Notes: a model not told the origin generated them from the letters alone. Counted from the first letter of the stretch, positions 50,311-59,549 are shown. The stretch: DNA of 64,000 nt from Treponema sp. (GCA_017470605.1 JAFUYH010000013.1:1-64000); one strand, 5' to 3'. Numbers and translations are program-made.

Positions 50311-51321
50311 TTACCAGGGAAGAGGGGCTATTATATCATAGAGCCTGCCTGAACAGATAAAAGAAAGCCTGTAGGCATGAAGATAGAGCCGATCAGCAGG
50401 CCTTCCGCCATAAAGGGCGTCCCCTAAAATTGGAAGCCCTTCACCGCTTAAATGCACGCGAATCTGATGTGTACGCCCTGTATAAAGCATACACTTTATT
50501 TTTAAGCAGGCCTTGCCTTCAACAGCAGTTTCGCCTTCCACGTAAAAATCAGTTTTAGAATATTGCCCGCCGTTATACTCACTCAATTCACCCCATTTTC
50601 CAGCCTGAGACTTACCGCTGATTCGTCCCATAAACTTTTCTACTGTAAAAGAGGTTCCCTGAACAGGACAGCCGCCCTTTGGATGCTCAGGAACACAGAG
50701 GGCAATATACTCCTTATCCTGCTCGTGTTTTTCAAAAATATCGTGAATCTCTTTATTTACATTTCTGTTTTTTGTAAAAACAATTACGCCGCTTGTTTCC
50801 CTGTCCAGACGGTGCATGATTCCCACATAAGGAGGATTCCTTAATTCTTTATTCCGCGCCCAGAGAAAATCAACGACTGCATCATGAAGATTTGCCCTGT
50901 TTCCTGCAACAGTCTGTTCAACAGGAAAAAATGCAGGTTTATTTACAAAAATAAGATTATCATCTTCAAAAAGAATGTCACTTTCTTTCAGGCTGAATTT
51001 TATATCATCCGGCTTCTTTTCATAAAAAAACTTTTCGCGGTCAAAAAAAACTTCCACGGATGAAGTACCCCGCAATTCAAAGGCAGGTCTTAAAAGAACA
51101 CGTCCGTTTACTTTTACACAGCCAGCCAGAATAAGCCGGCGGATTTTTGAATTTGAAAGATTGAGTGACGAGGGCGCCTGTGTCTGTGTCTGTGCCTGAG
51201 TCTGTGCCTGTGCCTGCCTCTGCCCTACAGCCCCGGGCAGCATTTTTCTCAAATAATCATCAAGACGAATACTTTCTTTTGTAATAAATGAAAAAGTTTC
51301 GGACATCCCCTTCCCCATCAT
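50311..51321 (-). CDS. RluA-family pseudouridine synthase
   Basis: 336 residues: S4-like RNA-binding start (about 55-120: NLSNSKIRRLILAGCVKVNG), then the catalytic domain with HRLDRETSGVIVF (nucleophilic Asp) and YTGRTHQIRVHLSGEGLPIL. A Gln/Ala/Thr-rich insert at about residues 33-50 (RQAQAQTQAQTQTQAP) comes from a hexanucleotide repeat in the DNA and interrupts the N-terminal domain. The start is either 51321 or the ATG five codons later; the GGGGAAGGGG between them could serve the second. The RNA target is not predictable. Confidence 0.88.
   Translation of the reverse strand: MMGKGMSETFSFITKESIRLDDYLRKMLPGAVGQRQAQAQTQAQTQTQAPSSLNLSNSKIRRLILAGCVKVNGRVLLRPAFELRGTSSVEVFFDREKFFYEKKPDDIKFSLKESDILFEDDNLIFVNKPAFFPVEQTVAGNRANLHDAVVDFLWARNKELRNPPYVGIMHRLDRETSGVIVFTKNRNVNKEIHDIFEKHEQDKEYIALCVPEHPKGGCPVQGTSFTVEKFMGRISGKSQAGKWGELSEYNGGQYSKTDFYVEGETAVEGKACLKIKCMLYTGRTHQIRVHLSGEGLPILGDALYGGRPADRLYLHAYRLSFICSGRLYDIIAPLPW
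51175..51230 (+). repeat. Hexanucleotide repeat in pseudouridine synthase gene
   Basis: A tract of near-identical six-base units (TGTGTC, TGTGCC, TGAGTC) about eight units long. Since the unit is a multiple of three, expansion or contraction changes only the number of Gln-Ala/Gln-Thr pairs in the protein and keeps the frame. Confidence 0.8.
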
Positions 51322-51334
51322 TTCCTTTAAGAAA

Positions 51335-53272
51335 TCAGGCTTTATTCATTCTTGCATGATGAATCTCTTTCTGCTCATACAAATCTGCATCTGATTCTTT
51401 TAACAGTTCTGAAAGGTTATTTTTTTTCACGTCAAAATGTGCAGCCCCCAGACTTACGGAAAGTTCAAAAGGCAGATTATTTTTCTTTGTATATTCAGCA
51501 TCAAGCGATTCAAGCTTTGCCCGCATCTTTTCTACATAATCATCGCTCATGCCAATAGAAACGACTCCAAATTCATCACCGCTCAATCTTCCTACTATAT
51601 CTGTCTTGCGGAAGGCTTCCTTTAAAATCTGAGCCTGAAGTTTTATGGCAATATCACCGTATTCATGACCGAAATTATCATTAATCTTTTTAAGTCCGTC
51701 CAGATCTGCAAAAAAGACAAAGCCCTGCATTCCAATTTCTGTTGCAAAAGATATGACTTTCTGGGCATTGTTCAAGAAACCGCGCCTGTTCAGAATGCCA
51801 GTAAGCTCATCTGTGCTGGACTTAATCTTTAAATCAATATTATGGGAAGTTAAAGCCTGATTTGCAGTGTCCAGACTTCTTGCATGGCGAAGAGTTTTTG
51901 TATAGTCATAGCCCTGGGCAAAGACACTGGAAAGAATTTTCAGGACAACACTGTTCATTGCAAATGCAGGTCTGCTCAGTCTGCAGATTGTATATCCGTA
52001 ATGCTTTTCTCCCAAAAAAACAGGCTGAATAATGAACTGTCCGCCTTTTCCCATGCGTTCTTCAAGGCATTCAGGAATAAGACGGTCATGAGGATTAAAG
52101 ACTTCTCCGTCATCTTCAATAATTTTAGAATGTTCTTCCAGATTAAGATGCATTACAAACCTTGCAGAATTCGGCAATTCAAAACATTCATTTTTTTCCA
52201 AAGGGAAAGGATTTTCATACATACATACAGTAATGCTTGAAAAGCCAAACATATAGCCAACTTTTTCTATAGAAGAAGCAATCTCTGAAAGGGAAGAAGT
52301 TCCGCGCAGAAAATCGAACAGAAAGTCAATTCTTGAAATATCGTCGTAATAAGCAAGAAGATTCTTGTAGCTGTCCATATTTCTAAGCCCTTCCGTAGAA
52401 TTACAGCCGCAGGACTGTCTGTAGCGGATTTTAAGAGGGGTATACAGATTGCGTTTTTTTACCTGCTTTTCAAGGATTTTCATTCCTAAAGAGGCGGCAT
52501 CATAGCCCTGCCGTTCAATGGAAGGATCAATTGTTGTAAGGGCAGGATTACAGAGTGCGGCATGAGAAGTGTTGTCAAATCCTACAATTTTTAATTCGTT
52601 TGGAATTGAAACTCCCATTGCAAGAAAATAATCTATACAGCCAACAGCCATCAAATCATTTGCACAAATCAGTACATCAAAATCAATATCATCCCTGGAT
52701 TTTATTTTCCGGCTGAGTTCTTCCTGAGCAGAAGAAGATGTAAAATATCCGTCAAAGACTCTTTTTTTATCAAATTCAAGGCCGTTTTTCTTTAGGGCAG
52801 ACTTATATGAAGAATAGCGGTCTTTGGCTTCCTCTGAATTTACAGGATTTGCAGAAAAAAAGGCAAACTTACGGCAGCCATGAACGTTTTTCATGTGTTC
52901 TACAATTTCTTCATAGGAATCATGACAGTCTGTATCCGTATAATAAGTAGAAGGCTCCTGCAGGTCAAAACCTACGGAAACTATTTTTTTTCCAAAAAAG
53001 GTCTTAATTGTTTTAAGGAAATCTTCACCAGAAGTATAATAAAAATAGGAATTTGAAACTATTATAATTTCATCAATTGTATCTGTATTCAAAAACTCAG
53101 CCGCTGCCCAATACTGATATTCATAAAAACCAACGTCAATGCTGGGCAATTTTGTCTGGGCATAATAAACCCTTACGTCATCTCTGTTTTCAAAATAATT
53201 AAAAATTCCTTTGAGCACAGAAGTTGAATATTCAACTGTAAAATTGTAGGCAAATACAGCAATGTTTTTCAT
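51335..53272 (-). CDS. LacI-type receptor fused to GGDEF diguanylate cyclase
   Basis: 645 residues. Residues 1-290 form a periplasmic-binding-protein-like receptor of the LacI/GalR type (IAVFAYNFTVEYSTSVLKGI, FDVLICANDLMAVGCIDYFL, KIVGFDNTSHAAL) with no DNA-binding domain. A GAF-like region follows (about 315-460), then a GGDEF domain (about 485-645): TDELTGILNRRGFL, DLDGLKKINDNFGHEYGD, GRLSGDEFGVVS. The active site reads SGDEF, and an RxxD inhibition site (RKTD) sits five residues ahead. With no membrane segment or signal, the receptor would sense a cytoplasmic sugar or small molecule and set cyclic-di-GMP. Confidence 0.85.
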   Translation of the reverse strand: MKNIAVFAYNFTVEYSTSVLKGIFNYFENRDDVRVYYAQTKLPSIDVGFYEYQYWAAAEFLNTDTIDEIIIVSNSYFYYTSGEDFLKTIKTFFGKKIVSVGFDLQEPSTYYTDTDCHDSYEEIVEHMKNVHGCRKFAFFSANPVNSEEAKDRYSSYKSALKKNGLEFDKKRVFDGYFTSSSAQEELSRKIKSRDDIDFDVLICANDLMAVGCIDYFLAMGVSIPNELKIVGFDNTSHAALCNPALTTIDPSIERQGYDAASLGMKILEKQVKKRNLYTPLKIRYRQSCGCNSTEGLRNMDSYKNLLAYYDDISRIDFLFDFLRGTSSLSEIASSIEKVGYMFGFSSITVCMYENPFPLEKNECFELPNSARFVMHLNLEEHSKIIEDDGEVFNPHDRLIPECLEERMGKGGQFIIQPVFLGEKHYGYTICRLSRPAFAMNSVVLKILSSVFAQGYDYTKTLRHARSLDTANQALTSHNIDLKIKSSTDELTGILNRRGFLNNAQKVISFATEIGMQGFVFFADLDGLKKINDNFGHEYGDIAIKLQAQILKEAFRKTDIVGRLSGDEFGVVSIGMSDDYVEKMRAKLESLDAEYTKKNNLPFELSVSLGAAHFDVKKNNLSELLKESDADLYEQKEIHHARMNKA

Positions 53273-53286
53273 TTTGACTTCTTAAT

Positions 53287-54273
53287 TTATTCTACAGCAT
53301 AATCTGGATTCTCGCCATCAGAAAAAACCCTTACATGGCAATTTTCCATACAGACATTATCGGCAAAACTCTGCAAATCCATACTCTCAGGCCCTAAAAG
53401 ATCGTCAGGATGGTAAGAAGTTTCTACGACAGCCTCTTCACCTTCTCCCGCAAGCCGTGAAAGGGCACCGTTCAGACGGACAATATCCTGAACAAGAGGA
53501 AAAAGCTGCTGGCAGTTCTTTTCCTCATACTTCTGTTCAAGAAAAAGAAGCTGCATTTTTTCTATAGATTTGTGATTTTCGGCTTCCGGGGAAAATCCGC
53601 TCCTGAAGTCGCAGTTATTGCAGCGCTGCCATTCGGCAAAATCTGCAAAAAAACGGGATGGATAAATGCGCAGGGGTTTTAAAACGGAAAGAAACCAGGG
53701 AACGGCACGCCCGGCAGAATAAAAGGTGCGGGCTGCAAAGGCAAGATCCCGGCAATAGCGTATATCTCTGGCAGAAAAAATGCCGGTTACGGAAGATTCT
53801 GATGAAGAGGCACTTTCTGTCTGTGGAAAATCAATATGATTAGGATACTGCTGAACTGAAAAATCCAGACGCTCCATAAAAAGTTTAAGAGAATCACCGG
53901 GAGTTACGGCATAGGTAAGCTGAAAACCAAAAACAATCCCTGCTTCATTTAACAGGCGGGCTTTTGAAGCATAAAGTTTTTTATCAAAAAGAAGTTTATC
54001 TCCTTTCTGACTGCAATGTAGGGGGATTTCCAGAGAACAGAAAGTTTCTGCCGCAAGAGCAAGAAGCTCGCGGTCTACGGCAGCAGGCTGTATAAGGATG
54101 GAACAGAAAAGTTCCGGATATTCAGAAGCGATACGCCTTATCAGGCATAAGATTCTTTTTTTATCACGAGAAAGTTCTTCATCATGCAGTGAAAGTTCTG
54201 TTATTCCCTTTTCTTTTAGGGAAGGAAGCTGACTTTCAATTTGTGCTACCGAAAAATTATATTCTTTATCCAT
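53287..54273 (-). CDS. Radical-SAM-like barrel protein lacking the Cys motif
   Basis: 328 residues with no signal peptide or membrane segment. The early part (SLKEKGITELSLHDEELSRD, KKRILCLIRRIASEYPELF, LALAAETFCSLEIPLHCSQK, LLNEAGIVFGFQLTYAVTPG) follows the beta-alpha pattern of a radical SAM TIM barrel after its cluster loop. The CxxxCxxC motif itself is missing; the only close cysteine pair is in the middle (QRCNNCDFRSGF). I cannot name the family. It may be a degenerate partner of a true radical SAM enzyme. AAGGAAA precedes the ATG; asnA lies upstream on the same strand. Confidence 0.5.
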   Translation of the reverse strand: MDKEYNFSVAQIESQLPSLKEKGITELSLHDEELSRDKKRILCLIRRIASEYPELFCSILIQPAAVDRELLALAAETFCSLEIPLHCSQKGDKLLFDKKLYASKARLLNEAGIVFGFQLTYAVTPGDSLKLFMERLDFSVQQYPNHIDFPQTESASSSESSVTGIFSARDIRYCRDLAFAARTFYSAGRAVPWFLSVLKPLRIYPSRFFADFAEWQRCNNCDFRSGFSPEAENHKSIEKMQLLFLEQKYEEKNCQQLFPLVQDIVRLNGALSRLAGEGEEAVVETSYHPDDLLGPESMDLQSFADNVCMENCHVRVFSDGENPDYAVE

Positions 54274-54289
54274 GGTTTCCTTTTAAAAA

Positions 54290-54318
54290 AGGGTGGTTTC
54301 GCCTTGCTCAACCACCCT
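54290..54318. repeat. Hairpin related to the dispersed element
   Basis: GGGTGGTTTCGCCTTGCTCA followed by ACCACCC: stem GGGTGGTT/AACCACCC, eight pairs. It resembles the GGTGGTTTCGACAAGCTCAA hairpin arm of the dispersed TIR element but has no terminal repeats. It lies between asnA and the barrel protein, where it could act as a processing or termination point. Confidence 0.6.
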
Positions 54319-54336
54319 CTCAGACACTCTTACCTT

Positions 54337-55365
54337 CTATAACAGTTCAATGCCGCGTTTCTTGCAGTCAGCCTTTATTTCATCTGTCCAGACGCTTACC
54401 TGTGTTTCACCAATGTGGGCCTTGCGCAAAAGGAACATACACAAACGGGACTGACCTATACCGCCTCCAAGAGTCTGTGTAAGTTCGCCTTTAAGCAGAC
54501 GCGAATGGAATTCAAGCTTTTCTCTTTCTTCCATTCCGCGTTCCTTAAGCTGAGCCTTAAGAGATTCAGGACTGACACGAACTCCCATAGAAGAAAGTTC
54601 CAGTGCAGAAGCATGAACAGGGTTCCAGACAAGAATATCACCATTCAGACCGCGATGTCCATTTCCTGTTTCTGTAATCCAGTCATCATAGTCTGGTGCA
54701 CGACCGTCATGAATCGTGCCGTCTCCCATCTTTCCGCCAATACCTATAATGAAAACAGCCCCATACTCCTGGGCAACATTGTTTTCGCGCTGCTTAGGAG
54801 TAAGTTCCGGGTACTTTTTCTGCAAATCATCTGCATAAATGAAAGTAATTTCTTTAGGAAGAATTGGCGTAATGGCAGGATACCTGTCATAAATAAAGAA
54901 TTCAGCACGCTGAATGCAGCGGTAAACCTTGCGGACTACACTCTTAAGATATTCCACTGTGCGGTCTTTCGGGTCAATTGCCATTTCCCAGTCCCACTGG
55001 TCAACATAAATAGAATGAATAGGATCCAGGTCTTCATCCGGGCGGAGGGCATTCATATCTGTATAAATACCGAATTCTGGAGGCAGTTCAAGAGATGTGA
55101 TTTTCAATCGCTTCCATTTTGCAAGAGACTGAACAATTTCCATGCGGTAATCGTTCAAGGCCTTTACCGGGAAACTTACAGGGCGTTCAACGCCGTTCAA
55201 GTCATCATTAATACCGCGGCCAGAACCTACAAAAAGAGGGGCCGTTACGCGGGTAAGGTTCAGTTCTGTAGAAAGGGCAAGCTGAAAGAAATCTTTAATA
55301 GCAACAATAGCATGTTCTGTCTGCTTTGTGCTTAAAATAGAGGTATATTTTTCTGGTAATGTCAT
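54337..55365 (-). CDS. asnA: Aspartate-ammonia ligase (asparagine synthetase A)
   Basis: Makes asparagine from aspartate, ammonia and ATP. 342 residues from the ATG at 55363-55365, with AGGAAC upstream; the frame is open 23 codons further but without a ribosome site. Related to class II aminoacyl-tRNA synthetases: TRVTAPLFVGSGRGINDDLN, DQWDWEMAI, ETGNGHRGLNGDILVWN, and GGGIGQSRLCMFLLRKAHIG near the end. Length is standard. Ammonia-dependent, so useful where ammonium is plentiful, as in the gut. Confidence 0.95.
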   Translation of the reverse strand: MTLPEKYTSILSTKQTEHAIVAIKDFFQLALSTELNLTRVTAPLFVGSGRGINDDLNGVERPVSFPVKALNDYRMEIVQSLAKWKRLKITSLELPPEFGIYTDMNALRPDEDLDPIHSIYVDQWDWEMAIDPKDRTVEYLKSVVRKVYRCIQRAEFFIYDRYPAITPILPKEITFIYADDLQKKYPELTPKQRENNVAQEYGAVFIIGIGGKMGDGTIHDGRAPDYDDWITETGNGHRGLNGDILVWNPVHASALELSSMGVRVSPESLKAQLKERGMEEREKLEFHSRLLKGELTQTLGGGIGQSRLCMFLLRKAHIGETQVSVWTDEIKADCKKRGIELL

Positions 55366-55449
55366 AAATCTGTTCCTGTTTTTTTTGGGGATTTTAAAGG
55401 TGGTCAAGCTAAAAATTGCTTTCCGATAAATCACAGCGCGCCAGCGCGC

Positions 55450-55980
55450 TTACTCACCATCGTAATCAATCAACGTTGTTACATTGCATGGTGAGAGGAC
55501 AGATTTATAATTTAATGCGGGAAGACCGATAACGCCAAAGAAATCAGTAACTTCCCCGCCTCCCTGCTCAATTAAGTTTTTAGCGGCCTGGAGCGTTCCG
55601 CCGGTTGCAATCAAATCATCTACAACAAGATAGCGTCCGCCTTTTTTAATGTCAGACTTGTGAACTTCTATAGTTGCAGAACCATATTCCAAATCATAAG
55701 TGCACTGGTATGTTTGGCCAGGCAGCTTACCTTTTTTGCGAATCAGTACAAGAGGGATTCCAAGACGCTCGGCAAATGGAGCAGCAAAAATAAAGCCGCG
55801 GCTTTCTACTCCGGCAACTGCATCAAATTTAATATCCTTATATTTTTCAACCATCTGGTCTATGCAGAATTTTAATGCATCAGGATTTACGAGAACACCT
55901 GTAATATCATAAAAAAGAATTCCCGGCTTTGGGAAATCAGGTACGCGTCGGACAGCTTTGTCCAGCATCTCAATATTCAT
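55450..55980 (-). CDS. apt: Adenine phosphoribosyltransferase
   Basis: Purine salvage: adenine + PRPP to AMP. 176 residues from the ATG at 55978-55980 (GTGAGG upstream). An ATG six codons earlier has no ribosome site. Motifs: VPDFPKPGILFYDITGVL, GVESRGFIFAAPFAERLGIP, and the PRPP loop LVVDDLIATGGTLQAAKNLI. A short GCGCGC palindrome (55435-55448) follows its stop. asnA lies downstream on the same strand, 84 bases away. Confidence 0.95.
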   Translation of the reverse strand: MNIEMLDKAVRRVPDFPKPGILFYDITGVLVNPDALKFCIDQMVEKYKDIKFDAVAGVESRGFIFAAPFAERLGIPLVLIRKKGKLPGQTYQCTYDLEYGSATIEVHKSDIKKGGRYLVVDDLIATGGTLQAAKNLIEQGGGEVTDFFGVIGLPALNYKSVLSPCNVTTLIDYDGE

Positions 55981-56060
55981 GGAACACCTCACAAGCATTT
56001 TATTTTAATACTAAGCCGTTTTTACCGCAAGTGGTTATAAATAACAGACTTATTATTTTT

Positions 56061-57896
56061 TTAAATTCTTGAGCGGCGTGCCAGAAAAAACAGAGAACAA
56101 AGAATTAAAAGTACAATATAGACAATAAAGGCCCCCATAAGTGCCCCTGTAAGCCCCATGCTGGCAAGAACTGCGTAATTCAAGAGTTTAAACATGAACA
56201 TAGCAATTCTATAGAATACACTTGCTATTACAAGGAAAACAGGAAAAACAAAGGCCCACCAGAACTTAAAATACTGGTCTATTCCAATTCTGTTATTCCA
56301 TGCAAAGGTTGCAAGAAGGAGGAACATGATAATCATCCAGAAAGGATAAAAAAGCCGGTTCATCAAAACAGATTCAAATACTTCTGCAGAAAAACCATAT
56401 TTAACGGCTCTTGACTGAATCCTGAATAAGGTTGGAAGAGGCATTATTGAAGGATTATGCATTGAAGTTTCAAGCATCAGAAAATCGTCATAAGGGATTG
56501 AAAACATTAAATGCTCTGGATAAGTTTCTTCCATTTTCTGATAGTAAGTATAGTTTGGAAGAATCTGCTCTGTAGGTCCATCACGGTTTACAGACTTTAA
56601 CATGATATAAGGAACATATTTTACTTTGTCATCAAGTCCCATAAGAGATTTTGTCATAGAAGAAAAAGATTCCACAGAAACAGGAAGAACTTTTGCATAA
56701 GGAACTGTCATTGTGCGGAACAGTTTTCCATTTGAATCTATAGAAGAAACAGAAAGATCCCTAAGATACTGAATTGATTTTCCAGTTCCCTGTACTGTAG
56801 TAACGCCATTAAAATAAATAATATCGCGGGAGCCATCCGGATAGTTATAGGCAAAATAAATGTCATTTGCATCTTCAAAACTTTCAAGTTCAAGAGTTTC
56901 GTCTATAAAGAAGCATTTTTCGTTGATGCGGTTTTCTGCGATTTTGCGGTAAAAAATTACATCCGGGTCAGACTGAAATTCTCTGGAAGAATTATATAAT
57001 TCAGTAAAAATATAGTAGGCCCTTAAATCGTCTTTTTCTACAAGAGCAAGATAGCCTTCATACTTCTTGTCAAAAGCCTGCTGGTCTTCTGTTTTTGCAA
57101 TATTGTGATATTCAGTAAGATTATTCCATGAAGTTGTGGCAATTTTTTTAAGACCTTCAAGATTCGGGTCTTTAGGCCCTGCAAGTCCTATTCCCACTTC
57201 TGCATAGTAATGGGCAGTAAACCATTCCTGCTTATCAAAGGATTCTTTAGCCCTCAGATAATACTTGTACACTTCTGCTATCTGCTGAGGGTCAATTACA
57301 ACTCGGTCAACTTTTTCTGCATTTTCTACAGATTCATATAACTTTAACCTGATGTTGGCATCACGGCTTGTATTTCTGGCTACATCGGCTTTATCAAGAA
57401 GCTCTGCGGCTTCCTTTGACTTTGGGTCAAGTTTTAATGCTCCGTCCGCATAACGCATGGCCCGTTCATAATAGCCGTTATCATAAAGAGTGCGCCCGAC
57501 TTTTATATAGTCATTTACAAGTTTAGGACGATTTACAATCCTGCTTTTATGCTGACCGATAAGAACTCCAAAAACTTCTGAACTGATGGTAAGAACAAAG
57601 GCAATTACAATTACGGCAATCATAACAATCTTAAAACGACCGAACATTGCAGCAGAAAAGCGGCTTGCACTTCCTGTAGCATTCTGTCCAAAATAAACGG
57701 CAGAACTTACAACAAAACCCGTCATCATGATTGCAGGAAGATAGTTTATGAAATATTCAAAACCTGTCAGGAGTCTGTATAGAAAAACTGAATTTTTTGG
57801 AACAACTGAAGGCACAGAAGAAAATCCTGACGCAATAAGACACACAACAAGAGCCAGTCCAACAAAAATTGAAAGCAGTCCTAAAATCTTTTTCAT
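56061..57896 (-). CDS. Large membrane protein with TPR segment
   Basis: 611 residues. N-terminal membrane segments (about 3-23, 40-65, 88-112), then a long extracytoplasmic part with a TPR-like stretch (about 130-300: VGRTLYDNGYYERAMRYADG, YYAEVGIGLAGP) and a beta-rich part (about 320-490). Three or four C-terminal segments follow (about 515-605). The order of three membrane segments, a big outer domain and three more, with MPLPTLFRIQSRAVKYGFSA before the last set, recalls LptF/LptG permease subunits. That is only a weak resemblance, and treponemes do not make classical LPS. Family not named. Confidence 0.55.
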   Translation of the reverse strand: MKKILGLLSIFVGLALVVCLIASGFSSVPSVVPKNSVFLYRLLTGFEYFINYLPAIMMTGFVVSSAVYFGQNATGSASRFSAAMFGRFKIVMIAVIVIAFVLTISSEVFGVLIGQHKSRIVNRPKLVNDYIKVGRTLYDNGYYERAMRYADGALKLDPKSKEAAELLDKADVARNTSRDANIRLKLYESVENAEKVDRVVIDPQQIAEVYKYYLRAKESFDKQEWFTAHYYAEVGIGLAGPKDPNLEGLKKIATTSWNNLTEYHNIAKTEDQQAFDKKYEGYLALVEKDDLRAYYIFTELYNSSREFQSDPDVIFYRKIAENRINEKCFFIDETLELESFEDANDIYFAYNYPDGSRDIIYFNGVTTVQGTGKSIQYLRDLSVSSIDSNGKLFRTMTVPYAKVLPVSVESFSSMTKSLMGLDDKVKYVPYIMLKSVNRDGPTEQILPNYTYYQKMEETYPEHLMFSIPYDDFLMLETSMHNPSIMPLPTLFRIQSRAVKYGFSAEVFESVLMNRLFYPFWMIIMFLLLATFAWNNRIGIDQYFKFWWAFVFPVFLVIASVFYRIAMFMFKLLNYAVLASMGLTGALMGAFIVYIVLLILCSLFFLARRSRI

Positions 57897-57907
57897 CTTC
57901 CCCTCCT

Positions 57908-58882
57908 TTAAGCCCCTTTACGTCCATGCCTTTTTATTGCGGAAGTTACAATCCAGACAATCATTATGACAAGCGTAAACAGACAGTTTCCAACAAAAAC
58001 AAGCGGTTCACTTGTCCAGCGGGCAAGAAAACGGTAAACGGCATTGCCATCTGTACGGACTGCAATTTCTGAAAGCCAGGAAGCAAAGAAATCTGAGTTA
58101 AAGCCCATTACCAGTGCACTTAAAAGAAAGAGCAGGGCAGAATTAAGCAGACGCCAGTCAAAAAGATTGGTCAGGGCATAAATTGAACACAAGGCCAGAG
58201 CAAAAGAAAGATAAAAAAGAAAATGCAAAAAACCTGCAGAAAGACAGTTAACGATTTCCCCGGCAAGAATCCTGAAATTTACGACAGATGTTGAAGTTTT
58301 GCTTCTGAAGTTTTCACTGACAAGTATTTCCCTGAACGGAGCCGCAGCAATATTCAGCTTAAAAGAAGGAGTATCTCTTACAGGACGGAAATTTACATAT
58401 CCGTTATCTCCAACAGAATGAATTACAATAGCATCTGCCTCCAGGGCGCCAGTCTGCGTATATTCAAAATCATTTGTAAAATAATAAACTTCGCCATCTA
58501 CCTGACGGAAATAATCTTTTGAAAGTGGGGTATGTTCCTTTTCATTTTTAATATTTTCAGACATAGAAGAAATAAGCTTATAGTCCAGAGGAAGAAGAAG
58601 AATCCATGTAAAGGCAGACAGAATAATATAAGCCATTGCCTGTGAAAAACCGCCCGGGTGTCTTACCCGGTAAAAAGAAAGTGCCGGACAAATCAGAATA
58701 ATCATGCACAGACTTATATAGAAGAATGACTGAAAAAGGCTTTCCACAGAAAAGAGTGTCAGCTTGCTTCCTGCAACATAATTAAGTAAGTTTGAAAACA
58801 TTGTATAAAGTAAAGTTCCAAATACAGTGCCAAGAATGAGAAAAACAAAATACATTATTATAAGATTAATCGCTTTTTTCAT
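57908..58882 (-). CDS. Membrane protein, partner of the TPR membrane protein
   Basis: 324 residues from the ATG at 58880-58882 with AGGATT upstream; two earlier in-frame ATGs lack a ribosome site. About six hydrophobic segments (about 6-30, 46-70, 85-105, 205-230, 240-258, 292-312) are split by an outside domain of about 95 residues (about 110-205). The end is basic (SAIKRHGRKGA). The 3+3 layout matches its downstream neighbour and suggests a two-subunit membrane complex. It sits 11 bases before that gene. Not recognised as a named family. Confidence 0.55.
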   Translation of the reverse strand: MKKAINLIIMYFVFLILGTVFGTLLYTMFSNLLNYVAGSKLTLFSVESLFQSFFYISLCMIILICPALSFYRVRHPGGFSQAMAYIILSAFTWILLLPLDYKLISSMSENIKNEKEHTPLSKDYFRQVDGEVYYFTNDFEYTQTGALEADAIVIHSVGDNGYVNFRPVRDTPSFKLNIAAAPFREILVSENFRSKTSTSVVNFRILAGEIVNCLSAGFLHFLFYLSFALALCSIYALTNLFDWRLLNSALLFLLSALVMGFNSDFFASWLSEIAVRTDGNAVYRFLARWTSEPLVFVGNCLFTLVIMIVWIVTSAIKRHGRKGA

Positions 58883-58957
58883 AGAAATCCTATTCATTAT
58901 ATTATCGTAATTATTCAAGAAATGTTAAAAAAATTCAGATGCTTTACTAACAATGAT

Positions 58958-58987
58958 TTGACACACAGTTGAAGTATTAGTTATAAT
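58958..58987 (+). promoter_or_regulatory. Promoter of the STAS/zinc-ribbon gene, probably leaderless
   Basis: Perfect -35 TTGACA (58958-58963) and perfect -10 TATAAT (58982-58987), 18-base spacer. The -10 ends seven bases before the ATG at 58995, so the RNA would start at the start codon. No Shine-Dalgarno. Confidence 0.75.
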
Positions 58988-58994
58988 ATAGGTT

Positions 58995-59549
58995 ATGGAT
59001 ACAAATAATACAATAGTTCCTGGATTTGATAATGATCGCGACGACAGCCTTTCTATCAGTCTCAAAAAGGCAGAAGGCATTAATCATGGCCTTTTTGTAT
59101 ATTTGAGTGGTTATATCGATACGTATAATTCAAACTTCTTCCAGAAACAGATTACAAAAGTTATTGAAGCTGGATATATAAATCTTATTTTCAACTGTTC
59201 TGCACTTAACTATGTTTCCTCTACAGGAATAGGTTCTTTTACTGTATTTTTAAAGGTAATCAAGCCAAAGGGCGGAGACGTTGTACTTCAGGAAATACAG
59301 CCTAAAGTATATGAAGTTTTCCAGCTGCTCGGTTTCTCTCAGTTCTTTAATATTAAAGCAACTCTTGAAGAAGCACTGGAATTCTTTAAGAACGGAGGAA
59401 CTGCATCTGATTCTTCTGTATTCCCTCTGGTAATCAGCTGCCCTGTATGCAGTAAAAAACTCAGAGCTACAAAAGTCGGCAGATTCCGCTGTTCCGGCTG
59501 CCGTTCCATCATCGCCATAAATGATATGGGAGACGTTACATTAGGTTAA
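58995..59549 (+). CDS. STAS-domain protein with C-terminal zinc ribbon
   Basis: 184 residues. The STAS domain (about 18-125: HGLFVYLSGYIDTYNSNFFQ, LIFNCSALNYVSSTGIGSF) keeps Ser-Ser-Thr at the switch site, so unlike the STAS protein at 33848 it can be phosphorylated. The C-terminal 45 residues are a zinc ribbon: CPVCSKKLRATKVGRFRCSG, with a second CxxC-like pair (CSGC). A ribbon on a STAS antagonist is unusual and may bind a protein or nucleic acid. Candidate substrate for the PP2C phosphatases at 34174-38098. A strong leaderless-type promoter precedes it. Confidence 0.82.
   Translation: MDTNNTIVPGFDNDRDDSLSISLKKAEGINHGLFVYLSGYIDTYNSNFFQKQITKVIEAGYINLIFNCSALNYVSSTGIGSFTVFLKVIKPKGGDVVLQEIQPKVYEVFQLLGFSQFFNIKATLEEALEFFKNGGTASDSSVFPLVISCPVCSKKLRATKVGRFRCSGCRSIIAINDMGDVTLG

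Noticed and set aside
54415-55335. Long plus-strand frame antisense to asnA
   Set aside because: Its composition (many Asn, Phe, Cys and basic residues) is that of a shadow frame. asnA is complete and certain on the other strand.
56061-58882. LptF/LptG lipopolysaccharide export pair
   Set aside because: The 3+3 membrane layout and pairing are suggestive, but clear family motifs are missing, the first protein carries a TPR stretch, and no other lpt gene is present. Left unnamed.
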